A stretch of 64,000 nucleotides of DNA, from positions 70,581,824-70,645,823 of the forward strand of contig CM057232.1 in assembly GCA_029891385.1 (NCBI GenBank). The letters run 5' to 3'. The notes under the pieces were generated by a model. It ran no database searches. It worked only from the letters and a program-made list of their open reading frames with translations, and was not told the DNA's origin. Position numbers and translations under genes: made by a program. Shown here in pieces: positions 12,055-25,110 of this stretch. The stretch comes from Erythroxylum novogranatense. Taxonomy: Eukaryota; Streptophyta; Magnoliopsida; Malpighiales; Erythroxylaceae. The number at the start of each line of letters is the position of its first letter. Positions within the stretch are counted from its first letter, which is position 1.

Positions 12055-12860
12055 AGAGAAGTTGTATCTTCTGCCTTCTTGCTTCTTCTGTGATGAAGTC
12101 ATCCTCTTCTGTGTTTCCTTTGTGATGATGTCATCTTATTCTGTATTTTGTTTCGTCTGAGTTTGCTTCTTCTGTGTTGACATTTTCTCCTTTTAAGTTT
12201 CGTTTGTGATGACGTCATCTTCTTCTGTGTTTTGCATCGTCTATCTTTTGCTTCTTCTGTGTTACTGTTCATGAACTTCTTTTGGGTTACTGTTCATGAA
12301 TTTCTTCTGTGTTATTTTTCATGAACTTCTTCTATGTTTTGTATGATCTGCCTTTGGTATCGTCTACTTTTTTGTATCTTCTGCCTTTTGTATCTTTTGC
12401 CTTTTGTATCGTCTGTGTTTTGTATCTTCTGTGTTTTGCTGACGCGTCTTCTTCTGTGTTTTATTGACGTGTCTTCTTTTATGTTTTGTTGACGCGTTTT
12501 CTTTTATGTTTTGCTGACGCGCCTTCTTTTGTGTTTTGCTGATGTGTCTTCTTTTGGGTTTTGTTCCTTCTGAGTTTTACTTCTTCTATGTTTTGCTGAC
12601 TCGTCTTCTTCTGTGTTTTGTCGACATGTCTTCTTCTGGGTTTCGTTTCTTTTGTGTTTTGCTATCTTCTGCCTTTCGCTTCTTCTGTTTTTGTTTCTTC
12701 TATGTTTTGCTATCTTCTGCCTTTCGCTCCTTTTATTTTCATTTCTTCTGTGTTTTGCTATCTTCTACCTTTCGCTCCTTTTATTTTCGTTTCTTATGTG
12801 CTTTGTTATCTTCTGTCTTTCGTTTCTTTTGTCTTTTACTTCGTAAGTGTTTTGCTATCT
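12055..12860 (+). repeat. degenerate CTTCTGTGTTTTGCTGACGCG repeats in U3
   Basis: About 800 bases built from imperfect short units (CTTCTGTGTTTTG, TGCTGACGCGTC, CTTCTGCCTTTCGCT). The early part contains three versions of GTGATGANGTCATC (near 12090, 12123 and 12206), one a perfect 12-base palindrome GATGACGTCATC at 12208-12219. The CTTC bias gives open frames in several phases. Confidence 0.75.
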
Positions 12861-13682
12861 TTTGGGTTACTGTTCATCTTATATCTTCTGTTCCATTTTC
12901 AATTCTTCAGAAGATAGAATCTGTCTTTAAGGTCTTCATGAAAGTTGTAGTTCTTGAAGTCTTCTTTCGAACCATATAAAGAACATCTTAATACGATATC
13001 TGTAGGGAAAGTTATAGCAATTTTTTTCACTTCTTCTGTCTTTTTCCATTCGTTTGTTTTTTTCCTTTAGCTTCGTCAAATCCTATCGTCTGATTCATTT
13101 TGACCCTTCAGATGATAAAATCTGACCTCAAAGTCTTCTTCAAAGTTGTAAATTTCAAAGTTAAATGAAGTGATTCTTGAACTTTTAGATTCCTAACATT
13201 TTCTGTTTGCGTCTCCATTGAAGGTCATAGCTCTTGGTGTTGATTTGAAAGGAATGGATTGAACCAAAGTAAGGATATCAATTGGATATTTTCCTAAACA
13301 TGCTTCAATATTTTGATGATTTCTGGATTAGTAGAGCTCCGAATAAGATGATTCTTGTTTCAGGATAAACTAGATACAGGGAGCTACAAATGGTATGAAG
13401 AAGTTGAAGTCAAATTCAGTTTTTAAATTTCCGATAGGAGTTATGCATAGTATGCCGATTTGGGCAAGAGTAGTCCAAAAATGTTTGAAGTGTATCTTTC
13501 GAATCACTGACCCGAATTGAATAATTTTGGTGTCATTGGAAATGTAAGACAATAAAGAAGATTCTTCTAGAATAAAGTGTTATGTCAGAATATTCAAAGG
13601 TGCTTTTGGCAAGACACTTACGTGTAAAAGACATAAGGCATAAATGGAAGGGCATAATTGGAAGAAGAAGTGTTGTCTTGCC

Positions 13683-13688
13683 TATAAA
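13683..13688 (+). promoter_or_regulatory. TATA box of element 2 LTR
   Basis: CCTATAAATGG context in the 3' LTR, followed by a purine-rich leader and a telo-box complement at 13805-13813. Consistent with the U3/R border; the transcription start is inferred about 30 bases downstream. Confidence 0.5.
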
Positions 13689-16600
13689 TGGAAGTAAACA
13701 GAAGAGAATAAAAAAGGAGAAAGAAAGAGAAAAAGGGAATGTCATGAAAAAAGAGAGAGAAGTACAAAGAGAAGAAGAGAATGAGAGAGAGAAGAGAAAC
13801 CAAGCTAGGGTTTCAATTTCCTTAGCCTATAAGAGAGATTTTGGAGTTGATCCAGAAAGAAAAAAGGTAGACGACAAGAAGAGCTTCCATTTAAGCCAGG
13901 GATCTCTTAATTTGGTAAAGAGACCCATTTCAGTTAGATCAGCTCACGGACACACATTAGAGATACACCAAGAAAGAGCCTTAGAGACCTCAGGTTATTT
14001 ACAAAGAGAAGAGACATTCTGAGCAAGCCTATAAGCAAGGAAATCAGATGGGTGCATGTTTATAATAGAGTGAATAAGCCACTACTACTTTCTTAAATCA
14101 AAGAAGTTTTCTTATTTTCATTTGCATCATAAGTGTTCCATTCATTGTCCATGAATAATTTATGAAATTTGTTATGTGTTTGCTACATGGGTTGTGTGAT
14201 GATTTATAAAAGTGATTAAAAAAAAGAGCAAATATACATGAATTCATGTTTTTGAGAATGGTTTTCAAGATATATATCAAGTAGATGAAAAAGCAAGTTT
14301 ACAAGAAGTGTCATTTTGGGCATCAAGCTTACAATATTTTGAAATCTATGTGTTATGTGAGTTTGTGGTAGTCCCTCAAGAACCGTCACGTGCACGTTGA
14401 CCCAAGTATAGGCTTCTCCCGCCTGCCCGTTAGTGACACGGAACTCCTTCAAGTTTACAACTACACAAGACTATTATATAGGAATGTGCAGTGCGTCATA
14501 TTTTGGACTTACCCAAACCATTCTGATATGCTCATGTGCTCATGTTATATTAGTAAGTTTGATGCATTAATGTTTTTGCTACTTATGAATTTTGGCTGAA
14601 AGCCTAAGAAACATGTGTTTTTAAAACTCAATGAAAATTTTCTATGGCAAGTAAAATGGTTTCAAAAGTTTTGCTTATCTTCTTTTTATTATAAACTGTT
14701 ACCCATGAGCTTTCAAGCTCACCCCTTTCCTATCCCCACCTACAGGTGATGAGCAAGAGATGGAGTGAAAGAGAGTCAAGGCATCACTCCAAATTTGCTT
14801 AATTTATATTTTGCGTCTTTGGGTTATTTTGTAAGGTGGCTTGAAAGGCCATTATAGCTTTGTAAAACCCTTTTGTTTTGAGTGTTTTGATTTGTAAATG
14901 ATACAAAATTTATTTGTATGTAATGTATTAAAGAGCATGATGTAATAAAGATACGCTCAAGTCTTATGATATTCGCAAGAGGTTGGGTTCCGGAAATGAG
15001 TCCCAACAATTATAGTAAGTAAAGGTTACCTATGTTGTAAACTGGCTACGTCGACTTTATGTTTATTCAAATCATCCCTCACTTCACCAAATTGTCTAAT
15101 GAGATGCTCATATAGACCATGTATTGTGCTTATGGTAAACTTTTAGTCTATCATCACTCTATCATCCTCACTTCCTTCCTTAACTTTAGAAGAGTATTTG
15201 TTTCAGTTTTGGGATATATTAAACTTGAATGAAAATGTTAGTAATAAAATTAAAAAAACACTTCATCAGGTGTTTTCTCAAAATTCACTCTACTTTACCA
15301 TCTAAACTCCTAACTAAAGGTCATGCACAAACCAATTAATATATCAATAGGGTTTTAATCTTCTTTTCTTCTTCAAACAACCCCTAAAGAAGCAAATTAG
15401 GTAGAAAAAAAATAAGGAAAACACAACTTGAGGTCAAAGAAATAAGAAAATTCAAAAATTCAAAATTGAACTCTATAGAACCCAATTGACCGAATAGAGC
15501 AAAAGAAGAAAAAATTGACCAATTAGAATTTAAAACAACAAGAAAAATTAAGAACAAAGTGAAAACAAAATATACATGATGTATTGAGTAACTTGTTCTT
15601 GTTGGAGAAGAAATAAAAATTTTACTTGTAAGGGATCAAGCAATCTACTATGAGGGAATTTAAGGAGATTTTGTTAGATAAAACCCAATTAAATATGAAA
15701 ATTTCCCTTTTTCCTCGTTTTCTATTAACTTCATAATAAAAAAACACGGAGAACAAGAATTAAGAATAATATGTTGACTAATCTTGTTTAAGGAAGTGAT
15801 TAAGATTGATCAAGATCAAAGTCAAGAAAACCAAAGGAAATTGAACATATAGTAAAGACACAAGAATATTGAAAACATAAAGAAAGAATCAAGAACAAAC
15901 TTGAATATAGAAGATTTAGCACCAAATTGAACAAGGTCTAATGATAGTTCTACTAAGATAAGTTTGACTCAAGAAATTGACTTTAAAACATAAAAGAATG
16001 ATAGGAATCACAAACTTATTAAAATTATAAGACAGGAGTGATATGATTTTGAGATTGATCATCATTAGTAAGCTATATAAGATCACAAGTTATTCAACAA
16101 CTTGATAAGAGTTTTCATAATAAAAAAGATAGAAAAATATCTCTTGGTGTTTTGATCAATCAATAATACCAACTTTCCCTTACACTTGTAAGATACCAAT
16201 TAGAATAAACCCTAAAACTAGGCCTGATAGGACAATAACATTTTTACCATAATCTAATTAGGAAACTACTAAATAACTTTTAAAACAAAATGTTAACCTT
16301 TCACTAGTCAATATTAGTCTAGTTTCCACATTGTCGTCAATTAGTTTTTGGAACTTTAACAGAGTTTCACATAAAATAGTCTAGCGTTATTCGTAGGTAC
16401 CAATATGATGTTAAAATTAATTTGTTTATCTAATCTCCAAAAGTCATTGTAAGACTAGTACCAAACACTAACATGACATTGATGTTAATTATATTTTGTT
16501 TCCTTTTATCATAGCTTGCTCCTTCACTTGAATTAATATTATGATCTTGAATTTATTCCCTTGAATTAGCAAAGCTTCACACCTTACATAATGAACCACG

Positions 16601-17217
16601 ATTAAGTCAACAATAGCTTCTTTGACCTTCTTTGCACTACTCTTTATTATTTATCCTCCAATGGGTCTCCAAAAACTTTTAATTCTTTGTTTTGAACTAT
16701 TTACAAAATATCCAAGCTCCTCTTTACGTATCCCTTGCTAAGAAACTAATATAGCTTGAGTTAATGCTTGATTGCCATCAATATATAAATGCCTAAGATA
16801 GAAAAAAGATAAAAATGACAACCTTCTTCAACTGTCAACAAGTTTTGGCATGCTTGAATACTAAAATTTTCCCTTTCACAAAATATCACTCATAACGTAA
16901 GGCAAATATACCTATCATTTGTAAGTAATATAGTAATGAATAAGACATGGATCCTACAAGCAAGACTTAATGGTTTTGTTTACTCTACTACTAATTAGTA
17001 AAAGAATTAAAATAGATAGACTGATTGATGGAGTTGAATAACAAAACAAAATAAAAGTATAAACAAAGAAGTAAACGAAAAAGGAAAAATCAAAGTAATT
17101 AATCAATGAAGAATTTATATATGAATAATTCCTAGATATAATTTTAAAGTCATGATTCAATAAAGTTAGAAGGTATTTAATATCTAAAATGACATATATC
17201 CCAGAGTATGAAATTAG

Positions 17218-17235
17218 TCTCTCTCTCTCTCTCTT
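17218..17235. repeat. (CT)n microsatellite
   Basis: Uninterrupted CT units. Confidence 0.9.
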
Positions 17236-18278
17236 GTTACAACCACGTATTATCAAGTTGATTAATTGGTATCTCTATTCAATTAAAACTCAAAGAATGC
17301 ATTATGTTTTATGTCATTTTATAAAAGGTTTGACCCTAAAGCTGGATGATTGATATAAGTCTATTAAGTTGAGATTCACTCAGTGTTAATTACCTTGAAT
17401 CATCCACACTTGAATTATTATCATATTTAATTTCTAGTATAATTAAACTCACATTAAGAATATTAAAATTTTTCACAAAAATAATTCTATATTCACAAGT
17501 AATATTGAATCAATTCATTAAAATAATAATAATTAAGGTTTTGAATTATCTAAAATATAAAACAATTAATCGTATATCGTGTTGTCACCAACAAAAATAA
17601 GTGATAAAAAGCAAAGACATCAAGGTAGAAAGAATTATAGATGAAATCTTCGTATTTCTATGAGTTTTTATTAGTTTTTATAAACTTTAATCAACTTATC
17701 TATTGGAAACAACTTCAAAATTGATCTCTTAAGTGTTTTAGTGCCTTTTGAAGGCTAACCTAGGTTTAGAATAAAAAAGAATGATAATAGATGAATCGAT
17801 TAGGGTTTCCAACCACTTAAACATGTTTTTTTCCATATCAAACACTGTTTAAGACATGTTTGTCGTAGACTGCGGATTTCCTTGTGAATTTTTTAAAAGG
17901 GTCATGGGCTTTAACATGCTTCTGTCTTAGTTCATGGATTTTTCTTTAACTCTTCTATAAAGAAACATTGTCTCAGACACGAAAGTGTTTCAGGGCCATA
18001 TTGCTCTTTAAATATTATCCCAGTCACACAATTTCCCTTTTACACATCTTTTAAACTGTGTCTTCACCTTCGTATTGTCCAAGAGGAACACAATTGCATG
18101 TTAGGACATGTTCAACCATGAATTATGATTTCTTCATATTTTTTGCTTATAATTCTCTCTAATTCTTGACAGATCTTAACCTAAGGCAACATCTTCTCAT
18201 TTAGCTAAAAACACAACATAAATTGAGTAAACGAAGGTAATTTAAAGATAAAGATAAAGCAAAATACTAGTAATATAT

Positions 18279-18311
18279 GCACACACACATGTATATATAT
18301 ATATATATATG
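18279..18311. repeat. (CA)n(TA)n microsatellite
   Basis: A short CA run passes into TGTA and then a TA run. Confidence 0.9.
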
Positions 18312-18904
18312 TTTTGTTGTACAACAATTCAACATATTCAACTTGTTAAATGAATCAATCATTTTGTAGTCTTTTTGCATAAGGGATTATCCTTCCTAAT
18401 TTATAACTATTTACCCATGTAATAATTGTGCTCACAATTGACATCTTAACAATCTTGATATTTCTAGCAATTTATTTTCTGTCGTCTAGTTAGTAGTGCT
18501 TTAGTCCTTTTATTCTTAATAATTAAGAAAATTACTATTTATATATTCTTTCTAATTTGAGTTGGTCCACTACTACCTTTGACAAATACCTTGTATTACC
18601 ATTTTGTATTTGAAGAAAATAATGTTATTGAATTATTAGATATTAAATGTTATCAATTGATTATGCAATGATATTTTTAGTTGTATATACTTTTCTTTTT
18701 TCATATTGAATGCCATAACTACTATTTACCCTTCTTTTATAGTGCTAATTAATTTTAACGGTGACACTACGAAAGGCTGAGGGATTAAACTGCATAAACT
18801 AATTTAGGATTTTTCTTCAAATGACATGATTTTAGTTGTGTGATTAAACAGTGTCATTTCATTAATTTTCATTAGTTGTGTTAATTTTGTTAACATGTAT
18901 TATT

Positions 18905-19075
18905 AGTTAATGTTTCTAGAACATGTGACAATCCACATCAGCAAAATTAACAGAGACACTAATATCAGGTTAGAATTGAAAAAAAAAAGTTTTAGCAATT
19001 AATTGTCACTTTTTAAAATTTAGGTTATAATTACAAAATTAATCCAAAGTTTGAGGTCTTCTTTGTAATTAACCC
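18905..19075. mobile_element. solitary Mutator-like terminal inverted repeat
   Basis: Read in reverse complement this stretch begins GGGTTAATTACAAAGAAGAC and continues with a block like GTTAATTTTGCTGATGTGGA and then TTGTCACATGT. It matches the left terminal repeat of the Mutator-like element at 51771 (GGGTTAATTAC..., GTTATCTTTGTTGACGTGGC, CTGTCACATA). A faint partner may start near 18780 (GGGATTAAACTGC), but no duplication was found. Likely a related, decayed element. Confidence 0.5.
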
Positions 19076-21317
19076 TAGAAGTAAAAAGAAAACTGTTGGT
19101 GTATACTTTGCACACACAATTACTCTTTTTCTAGCACGTGCAAGACATGTTAGATGCATCATGCGTCATTTTCCTATGAGGTATATGTTTGTTTGCCTAT
19201 GGTTTTTACCATTGCCTCCTTGTTTTTCTCCTTTTACTGCCACATTATCACTGCTAGTTGAAGCATAATCACTAGCGCTAGTTTCCAATGCCATTAATGA
19301 TGCCATTGAGAGGAGGCTTCTCAGCCTCTTCCACTGCTTATTAACACAAGAAGCATAATGGTAAAAAATGAGAATCACATTGAATATAGTTTTTCATAAA
19401 TTCAATTTAGAGGGTCAAACAATTTAAGTTTTTCCAAGAAAAACTAAAACTAATTCAAAACAAGTGCATGCAAATCATTTCTCTAGGAATTCCAAAATCA
19501 CATTTAATACAAAAAAAGAAAATCAAAGAAATGCTTTCATCTATTTTCAAGAAATCTAAAGTTACGGGGACATGCATTATGTCATTAGTAATAACAAAGC
19601 AAGTGGAAGCATGCGATTAAAGTTATAGAAGTAGAAAAACCAAGAACTTAAACAAGTTTTTCAAAAGCTTCACAACAAGGAGAAAGGTGTGTATTAAGTT
19701 TCATAATCAAGAAGAAAGCATGCATCAAGCTTTTAAGAAACAATAATAGGCTATATTAGACATTTCTTAAAATAAGGAAAGCATACAAGACAATTCCAAT
19801 CTATACAACTTTTACATCAACAAATTTTAAGTCTTAATTTTATCAAATCAATACAACCATGTAACTTTAATTAAGTTAAATAACTAAAGAGGGATGATAA
19901 AGTTGTTCAAAACCAACTATGATCAAATCACATAAACAATAGAAAATTAATTTTATAATTTTTGATCATATCAAGCTAATTTATCAACTTGAAAATTATA
20001 AATCATATATAAAAGATGGAATCATACCTAATTTGGATTCTTCCAAAAATTTCTTCTCGAGTTGTCAACCACAAGTTACTTAGGTGTCTAATACCGTACA
20101 CAAAGTATAGAAAAAGAACTCAAACTATTTTAGAGGAAAAAGCAAGAGTGTTAGTTCCCATATGCCTATTTCGTATTTATAGAAAAAAGATATTAGAGTT
20201 TCTTTCTTATTAAAGTTAAAAATTTTGATTATAATCAAAATTTATCTCTAATTATAATTATATTTTAATTTTAATAAAATTAATATATTTTATATTTGAT
20301 TCCTAAAATTTCTCAAATGTCATAAGACTAACTTAATTTAAATTAAATTTTCTCTTTTAAATTATACTCTTTATATGTGACCTATTAAGTTCCTAATATA
20401 TTGACAATAATTATACATTATAATTTTGATTCATAATTAGAATTAAATAAATTAAAACTTCTTTTAATTTATCTTTAGTTGTCTAATTAAATAATTTATA
20501 ATTAAAATTAAGATTAACATCTAGCAATACATTACTACCACCAAATATTAAGAATGTCTAAGTGGATTAACTCAACCTATCCATGTTTTAATTACACATT
20601 GAGTATGAAATTAGTTTCTAGTCTTTTAAATTTAATCATACTATTTTTGCTAATTAATAATTGATTTATAATTAACATTTGAGAATGCCTTTTAAAATTT
20701 TAATTTCCTCTGGCTAGAGATTTTCCTTAAATTACCACTAATAAAAATAATAGAATGTTCTTCCTAATTACTTTAGGGTGGCTAATCTTTTATTTACTTA
20801 CTCAAATTTCTCAGTATAGTTTATACTATATCTAATTACTACCGAATAAGTTACCCTAAATAAAAAAGTCACGGTAGCATCAAAGCATAGTAGTTCTCAC
20901 ATGAAATATTTTGATAATCTCAAGGTCAAGGATTAATTATACAACTATTATAATGAAAAATCTATAGTATATAAGTAATATTATATTTAGGATCCTAGTA
21001 ATCGTATTAGTTCAATGAAATTATTCTATAATTAGCACCTATACATTTGTTTAAGTATCTTCATATTTTAATTTACAAGATCAATTATTTTCGTCATTAG
21101 AAAAAGCATAACATGTTCTAGTTTTAATATACCATTAATATTCCATCTTGATGAAATTATAACAAGGAATATTTTAGGAATAATAAATAGATACAAATTG
21201 AATATCATAATGTTAACTACACAAGAATTGTTCCAATGATTTTACCTTTATTATTAAAACATAAAATATAATTAACAAAAATAAATAAGATAAATATTAT
21301 CAATAATTAGTTATACT
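19076..21317. other. AT-rich non-coding stretch
   Basis: Very AT-rich, no supported coding region. Short frames at 19166-19378 and 20016-20213 show no domain or splice context. Nothing else recognised. Confidence 0.5.
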
Positions 21318-21518
21318 TGAAATAAATAAAGAGAATTGATGTTGTATTTCTCATTCACACACTTAAAAAGATAATGATGTACAAGATTGGTTTATATATT
21401 ACATAGAAGAGTGCTAATAACGGAAACTAACTCCTAATTTCATTGCTAAAAATCAAGACCATAATTGGCTCCAATTCTGGAAGTAGAATATTTCTAACCT
21501 ATCAAAAATATCTCAACA
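21318..21518 (-). repeat. 3' LTR of Ty1/copia element
   Basis: 201-bp LTR starting TGAAATAAATAAAG and ending TCTCAACA, matching the copy at 40579-40780 about 19 kb away. It holds TTGTATTTCTCATTCACAC and ATGATGTACAAGATTG in the same order as its partner. The minus-strand coding sequence between them makes this the 3' copy. No clear matching duplication flanks the pair. Confidence 0.85.
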
Positions 21519-21531
21519 CTTCTCCTCAAGT
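21519..21531 (-). other. polypurine tract (copia element)
   Basis: On the minus strand AACTTGAGGAGAAG runs directly into the TGTTGAGA start of the 3' LTR. Confidence 0.75.
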
Positions 21532-23094
21532 TGGTGCATAGATATCATATATGCCCAAATTGTCAATCCATCTCAAGAAATCATGACTTGACATTATTGT
21601 AGTTAGAATGTTTGCTACCTGATCTTTAGATCATATTTGAGGCAATTCCAGAATCTTACTGTCTAACTTTTCCTTATTAAAGACCCCGTCAACTTCAACA
21701 TGTTTAATTATATGATGATGGACTGGATTATGAGTTACATCATGAGCAGCTTTATTGTCACAATACAATGTTCTTATGGATAACCTAAGTCTTATAGTGA
21801 CAATCGTAACCATAGAGCTTTACATAATCTAAATGCAGTTCCTTTATACTCAGACTCGGCACTTAAGCGAGAGACCACATTTTCTTTCTTGCTTCTTCAA
21901 GTAATAAGATTACCTTCTACAAAAGTAAAGTAGCCAAATGTAGATCTCCGATCAACCAATGCTCCAGCCTAGTCGGGATCAGTATATACAACAATGTCTT
22001 CAATACTTGCATTTTTCTTAAACAAAATACCTCTTCCAGGTGCAAACTTTAAATTCTTCAGTATTCTCATAGTTGCTTCTGTATGTTTCTCTTCAGAATT
22101 GTGAATGAATTGGCTAATAATACTTAAGGCATATGCTAGATCAGGTCTTGTGTGTGCCAATTACATTATTCTTCCAACAAGCCTCTGATATCTTCCTTTA
22201 TCAATAGGGACTTGACCTTCTTCTATGCAAAGCTTTAGTCCTTCCTCAACTGGCGTATCAATTAGTTGACAACCTCATATTCCTGTTTCTTTCAAAAAAA
22301 TGTAAGATGTATTTCCTTTGAGACAAGAAAAATCCCTCTTTTGATATGGAGACTTCTATTCCGAGGAAGTATTTCAAACACCCTAAATCCTTCATTGCAA
22401 ATTCTTTCTTGCTTCATCAGGATCATTTCCTATTATAACCATATCATCTGTATTGACAATAAAAGTTATAACCTTAACCTTTACTCTTTTTAGGAATAAG
22501 GTATGATCAGAATTGCTCTAGTGGTATCCAAAAGGAATCATCAACTTTGTGAATCTCGTAAACCATGCTTTTGGAATTTGCTTTAACCCATTTAACACCT
22601 TTTTTAGCTTGCACATTTTTCTAGTCATACTTTTAGATGTCATACACCCTGGTGGAAGCTCTATATACATATATTCAGACAATTTTCCATGTAAGAAGGC
22701 ATTTTTTAACATCAAACTGGTGCAATGGCCAATCTAGGTTAACTGCTTGTGATAACAACACTCGTACCTTATTGATTTTTACCATAGGAGCAAATGTTTC
22801 TGTATAATCTACTCCATAGGTCTGTGCGTACCCCTTGACTCCAATCTTGCCTTAAACGTTTAATTGTTCCATTGGCTCATTATTTGACAGTAAACACCCA
22901 ACAACATCCCATTGGTGTCTTTACTAATGGATAATCAACAAGTTCCCAATTCCAATTCTTCTTATTGACTCCATTTTTTCAATCATTGTAGCTTTCCACC
23001 TTGGCTCAGCTAAGGCTTCATGTTCATTATTAGGAATAACTACAAAAGATAATTGATTTAAGAATGACTTATTTGATTCTAACAAATTGTGGTC
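21532..23094 (-). pseudogene. Ty1/copia reverse transcriptase-RNase H (broken)
   Basis: Minus-strand end of a copia polyprotein, broken by stops and frameshifts. RT pieces in order: EHEALAEPRWKATMIEKMES (start of the RT domain, about 22985), KNAFLHGKLSEYMYIELPPG and CKLKKVLNGLKQIPKAW (22518-22715), then a tether and RNase H region with HTRPDLAYALSIISQFIHN (21969-22160) and LYCDNKAAHDVTHNPVHH (21631-21813). These are hallmark Ty1/copia motifs in normal order. The 5' part continues beyond the insertion at 23100, at 25501 and 37018. Confidence 0.9.
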
Positions 23095-23099
23095 TGAAA

Positions 23100-25083
23100 T
23101 GTAGCGCCCCTTTACCATAGGGTACACATCGGGATGCCCGCAGGTCATTCCGGTACATATACTACAATAAGGGTGAGCTACGATCAATCACTACAAACAC
23201 TTCATATGGCATCATAATAAAACATCAATATATAAAAAAAATCACAATGTTTTTGAAACCAAAATTTTCCTCATTTCATTTTATCAAAACCAGAAGTTTA
23301 CACGTCTGTCATCTTTTACTGTCTGTACATTAGTCCCAAAAACCTAGTACAAATGCTACATGAAAGAGGAAAAATACAACAGATCTATCTAGGTCATCCC
23401 AAAAGTCTCAATTGACCGACCTGTGAGCCATGACTTCTCTTGCCAACACAATCTACATTGCAGGAAAAGTCCCTCAGGAGCTAGGAGTCTACTATCGGTC
23501 CTGAAAAATATGTTGCAATTTTGGGTGAGTTTGCGAACTCAATGAGGTAACTATCATCGATGGTTCACTCAATTCATGCAACAATCAGGCATATCACAAT
23601 TATTTCATAATTTCACATACATCAGAAGTACCACATGATCACATCAGTAACACATTTTATTTTCACATAAGCATAAGGCATTTTGTCTTTCAATCAATCA
23701 AATATATGTAAGTAAATGCAAATGAAATGCTCATGTGACCCTTTTTCCAATTTATTACGGTGTTGTAACCGAGCGCCTGGACTATCCCAATATGGGCACA
23801 TTAATCATTGAGCTAGAGGCTCTAAATCACTATGTGGCTCGAGGCCCGAATACAATCTTTGAGCTTTTAGCTCTCGGTGGTTGCTCCGGTCACAACTATA
23901 ATTATCTGAGTATGCATTCATGTATGAAATGCATATGTGACAATTAAGCAGTATATACATCATAATCAACACATGTGTCACAATTTATCACATCACAAGC
24001 AAGTAGTTCTCAAATTCACATACAAGTAGCACTTCTATGTCATAGCTCCCTAGTACATCGAACCTTCTGTCCAGAATCTACAATCACAATCAATCTCAAA
24101 CCCACCATTATTAACTACAAAATTATAAGCAATCAATAATTGAGAAACCGTATAGGTCACTCACCAATAGCTTCCAAAGCTAATGCTTGAAAGTCTCGGC
24201 AACGTCTGTGGGTTGACGTTCCAAATGCGCCTCTATAACAGTTAAAATACACGTACCAGGTTGGCCCGATCAGATATGGACACTTTTATTGAGCTGAGAG
24301 CTGTTGCAGTGCGGATTGAACATCTTATAAGGGTGACTCAGGCTGAGTCTGGACAAGGATCTAGAGGAAAGAGACCAGTGACACTGTAGGCGATTCGGCG
24401 GCAGAGTTTCAAGAACGCTTAATGAGCCTTCAGATCAGCAGGTGGATCTAGGCAGTCTGGATTTGGGCAGAGACGGAGGTTTGCACAGACTGGTAGTGGC
24501 AGTGGAAGAGGTTCAGGACAGACCCAGCCTCCAGTTTGTGAGCACTGCGAGAAGAGGCACAGTGGGGAGTGTTGGCGCCTGACTGGAGCTTGCCTTAAAT
24601 GCAGCTCTATGGACCACCAGATCAGGGATTGCCCTGCTATTTTGGGAGCTCAATCTGCTGTCAGTGGGCGATCTGGGAGTAATACCATAGTGCAGCAGAG
24701 TCGAGGTGGTGGGTCTAGACAGAGGAACCGAGGCAGAGGCCGAGGCTGAGCTGAGGGTTCTTTTGTGAGGACTGAGGGGCGGGGCAACCGACCGCAGTCC
24801 CAGGCTAGGGTCTATGCCATGACTAGGCAGGAGGCCCAAGATTTTCCAGATGTGGTAGCAGGTGTGCTTCTTATCTCATTCTCATCACAAAAAATTCCTC
24901 TAAATTTTAGAAATTCAAAGACACCAAAATCACTCAATTCGAATCTCTATAGGTCTAATTGTTACTAAAATACGGACTAGAAAATAATCACTCGGTCCTC
25001 TGAACATAGCTAAACAATTTTAAACACTCCTAACCAGTTCCAAATTACTATTTTACCATTCTCATCGATGATGGGATGTTACA
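23100..25083. mobile_element. LTR-type insertion in copia, carrying a gag piece
   Basis: Starts TGTAGCGCCCC, ends GGGATGTTACA, with a perfect 5-bp duplication TGAAA at 23095-23099 and 25084-25088. The outer parts (23100-24240 and 24862-25083) look like LTR sequence. The middle (24262-24861) is a plus-strand gag fragment that should not be inside an LTR. No second LTR, primer-binding site or polypurine tract is seen. Either a solo LTR that captured gag, or a recombined and deleted element. Confidence 0.7.
24262..24861 (+). pseudogene. Ty3/gypsy gag C-terminal fragment
   Basis: Plus-strand fragment ending a Tekay-like gag. Two zinc-knuckle motifs are readable: CEHCEKRHSGECW and CLKCSSMDHQIRDCP, followed by a Gly/Arg-rich tail and QARVYAMTRQEAQ, the usual linker before protease. 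Three in-frame stops or shifts occur, and homology stops at DVVAG (24861), before the protease. It is a different family from the gag of element 1 (whose linker reads ASARVFVMTREEA). Nucleic-acid-binding role in life; dead here. Confidence 0.8.
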
Positions 25084-25110
25084 TGAAACATAGTTGTTCG
25101 TAGGATATTT

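Larger units (their letters stand above)
11485..15008 (+). repeat. 3' LTR of Ty3-type element 2
   Basis: A 3,524-bp LTR from TATTGGATCC (mutated TG start) after the polypurine tract to GAGTCCCAACA. The proposed U3 holds a long CTTCTG-rich repeat (12055-12860) with TGACGTCA-type palindromes, and three copies of a TCTTCATGAAAGTTGTAG-like module (about 11930, 12933, 13120). A TATA box (13683-13688), a purine-rich leader and a CTAGGGTTT telo-box complement (13805-13813) follow. An AATAAA lies at 14944-14949. The 146-147-codon frames inside (12536-12979, 13582-14022) look like by-products of biased composition. Confidence 0.85.
15009..18904. other. AT-rich non-coding stretch
   Basis: No convincing gene, LTR or transposase. 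Only short frames with many stops on both strands. Contains a CT-run (17218-17235) and a CA/TA microsatellite (18279-18311). Probably decayed repeats and intergenic DNA. Confidence 0.5.

Noticed and set aside
12536..12979. 147-codon open frame rich in Phe, Leu and Cys, membrane-like
   Set aside because: Lies in the degenerate CTTCTG repeat of an LTR; all three phases are open for the same reason and the protein is only the repeat translated.
13582..14022. 146-codon Lys/Glu-rich open frame
   Set aside because: Spans the TATA box and the purine-rich leader of the element 2 LTR; composition bias explains it and no domain is visible.
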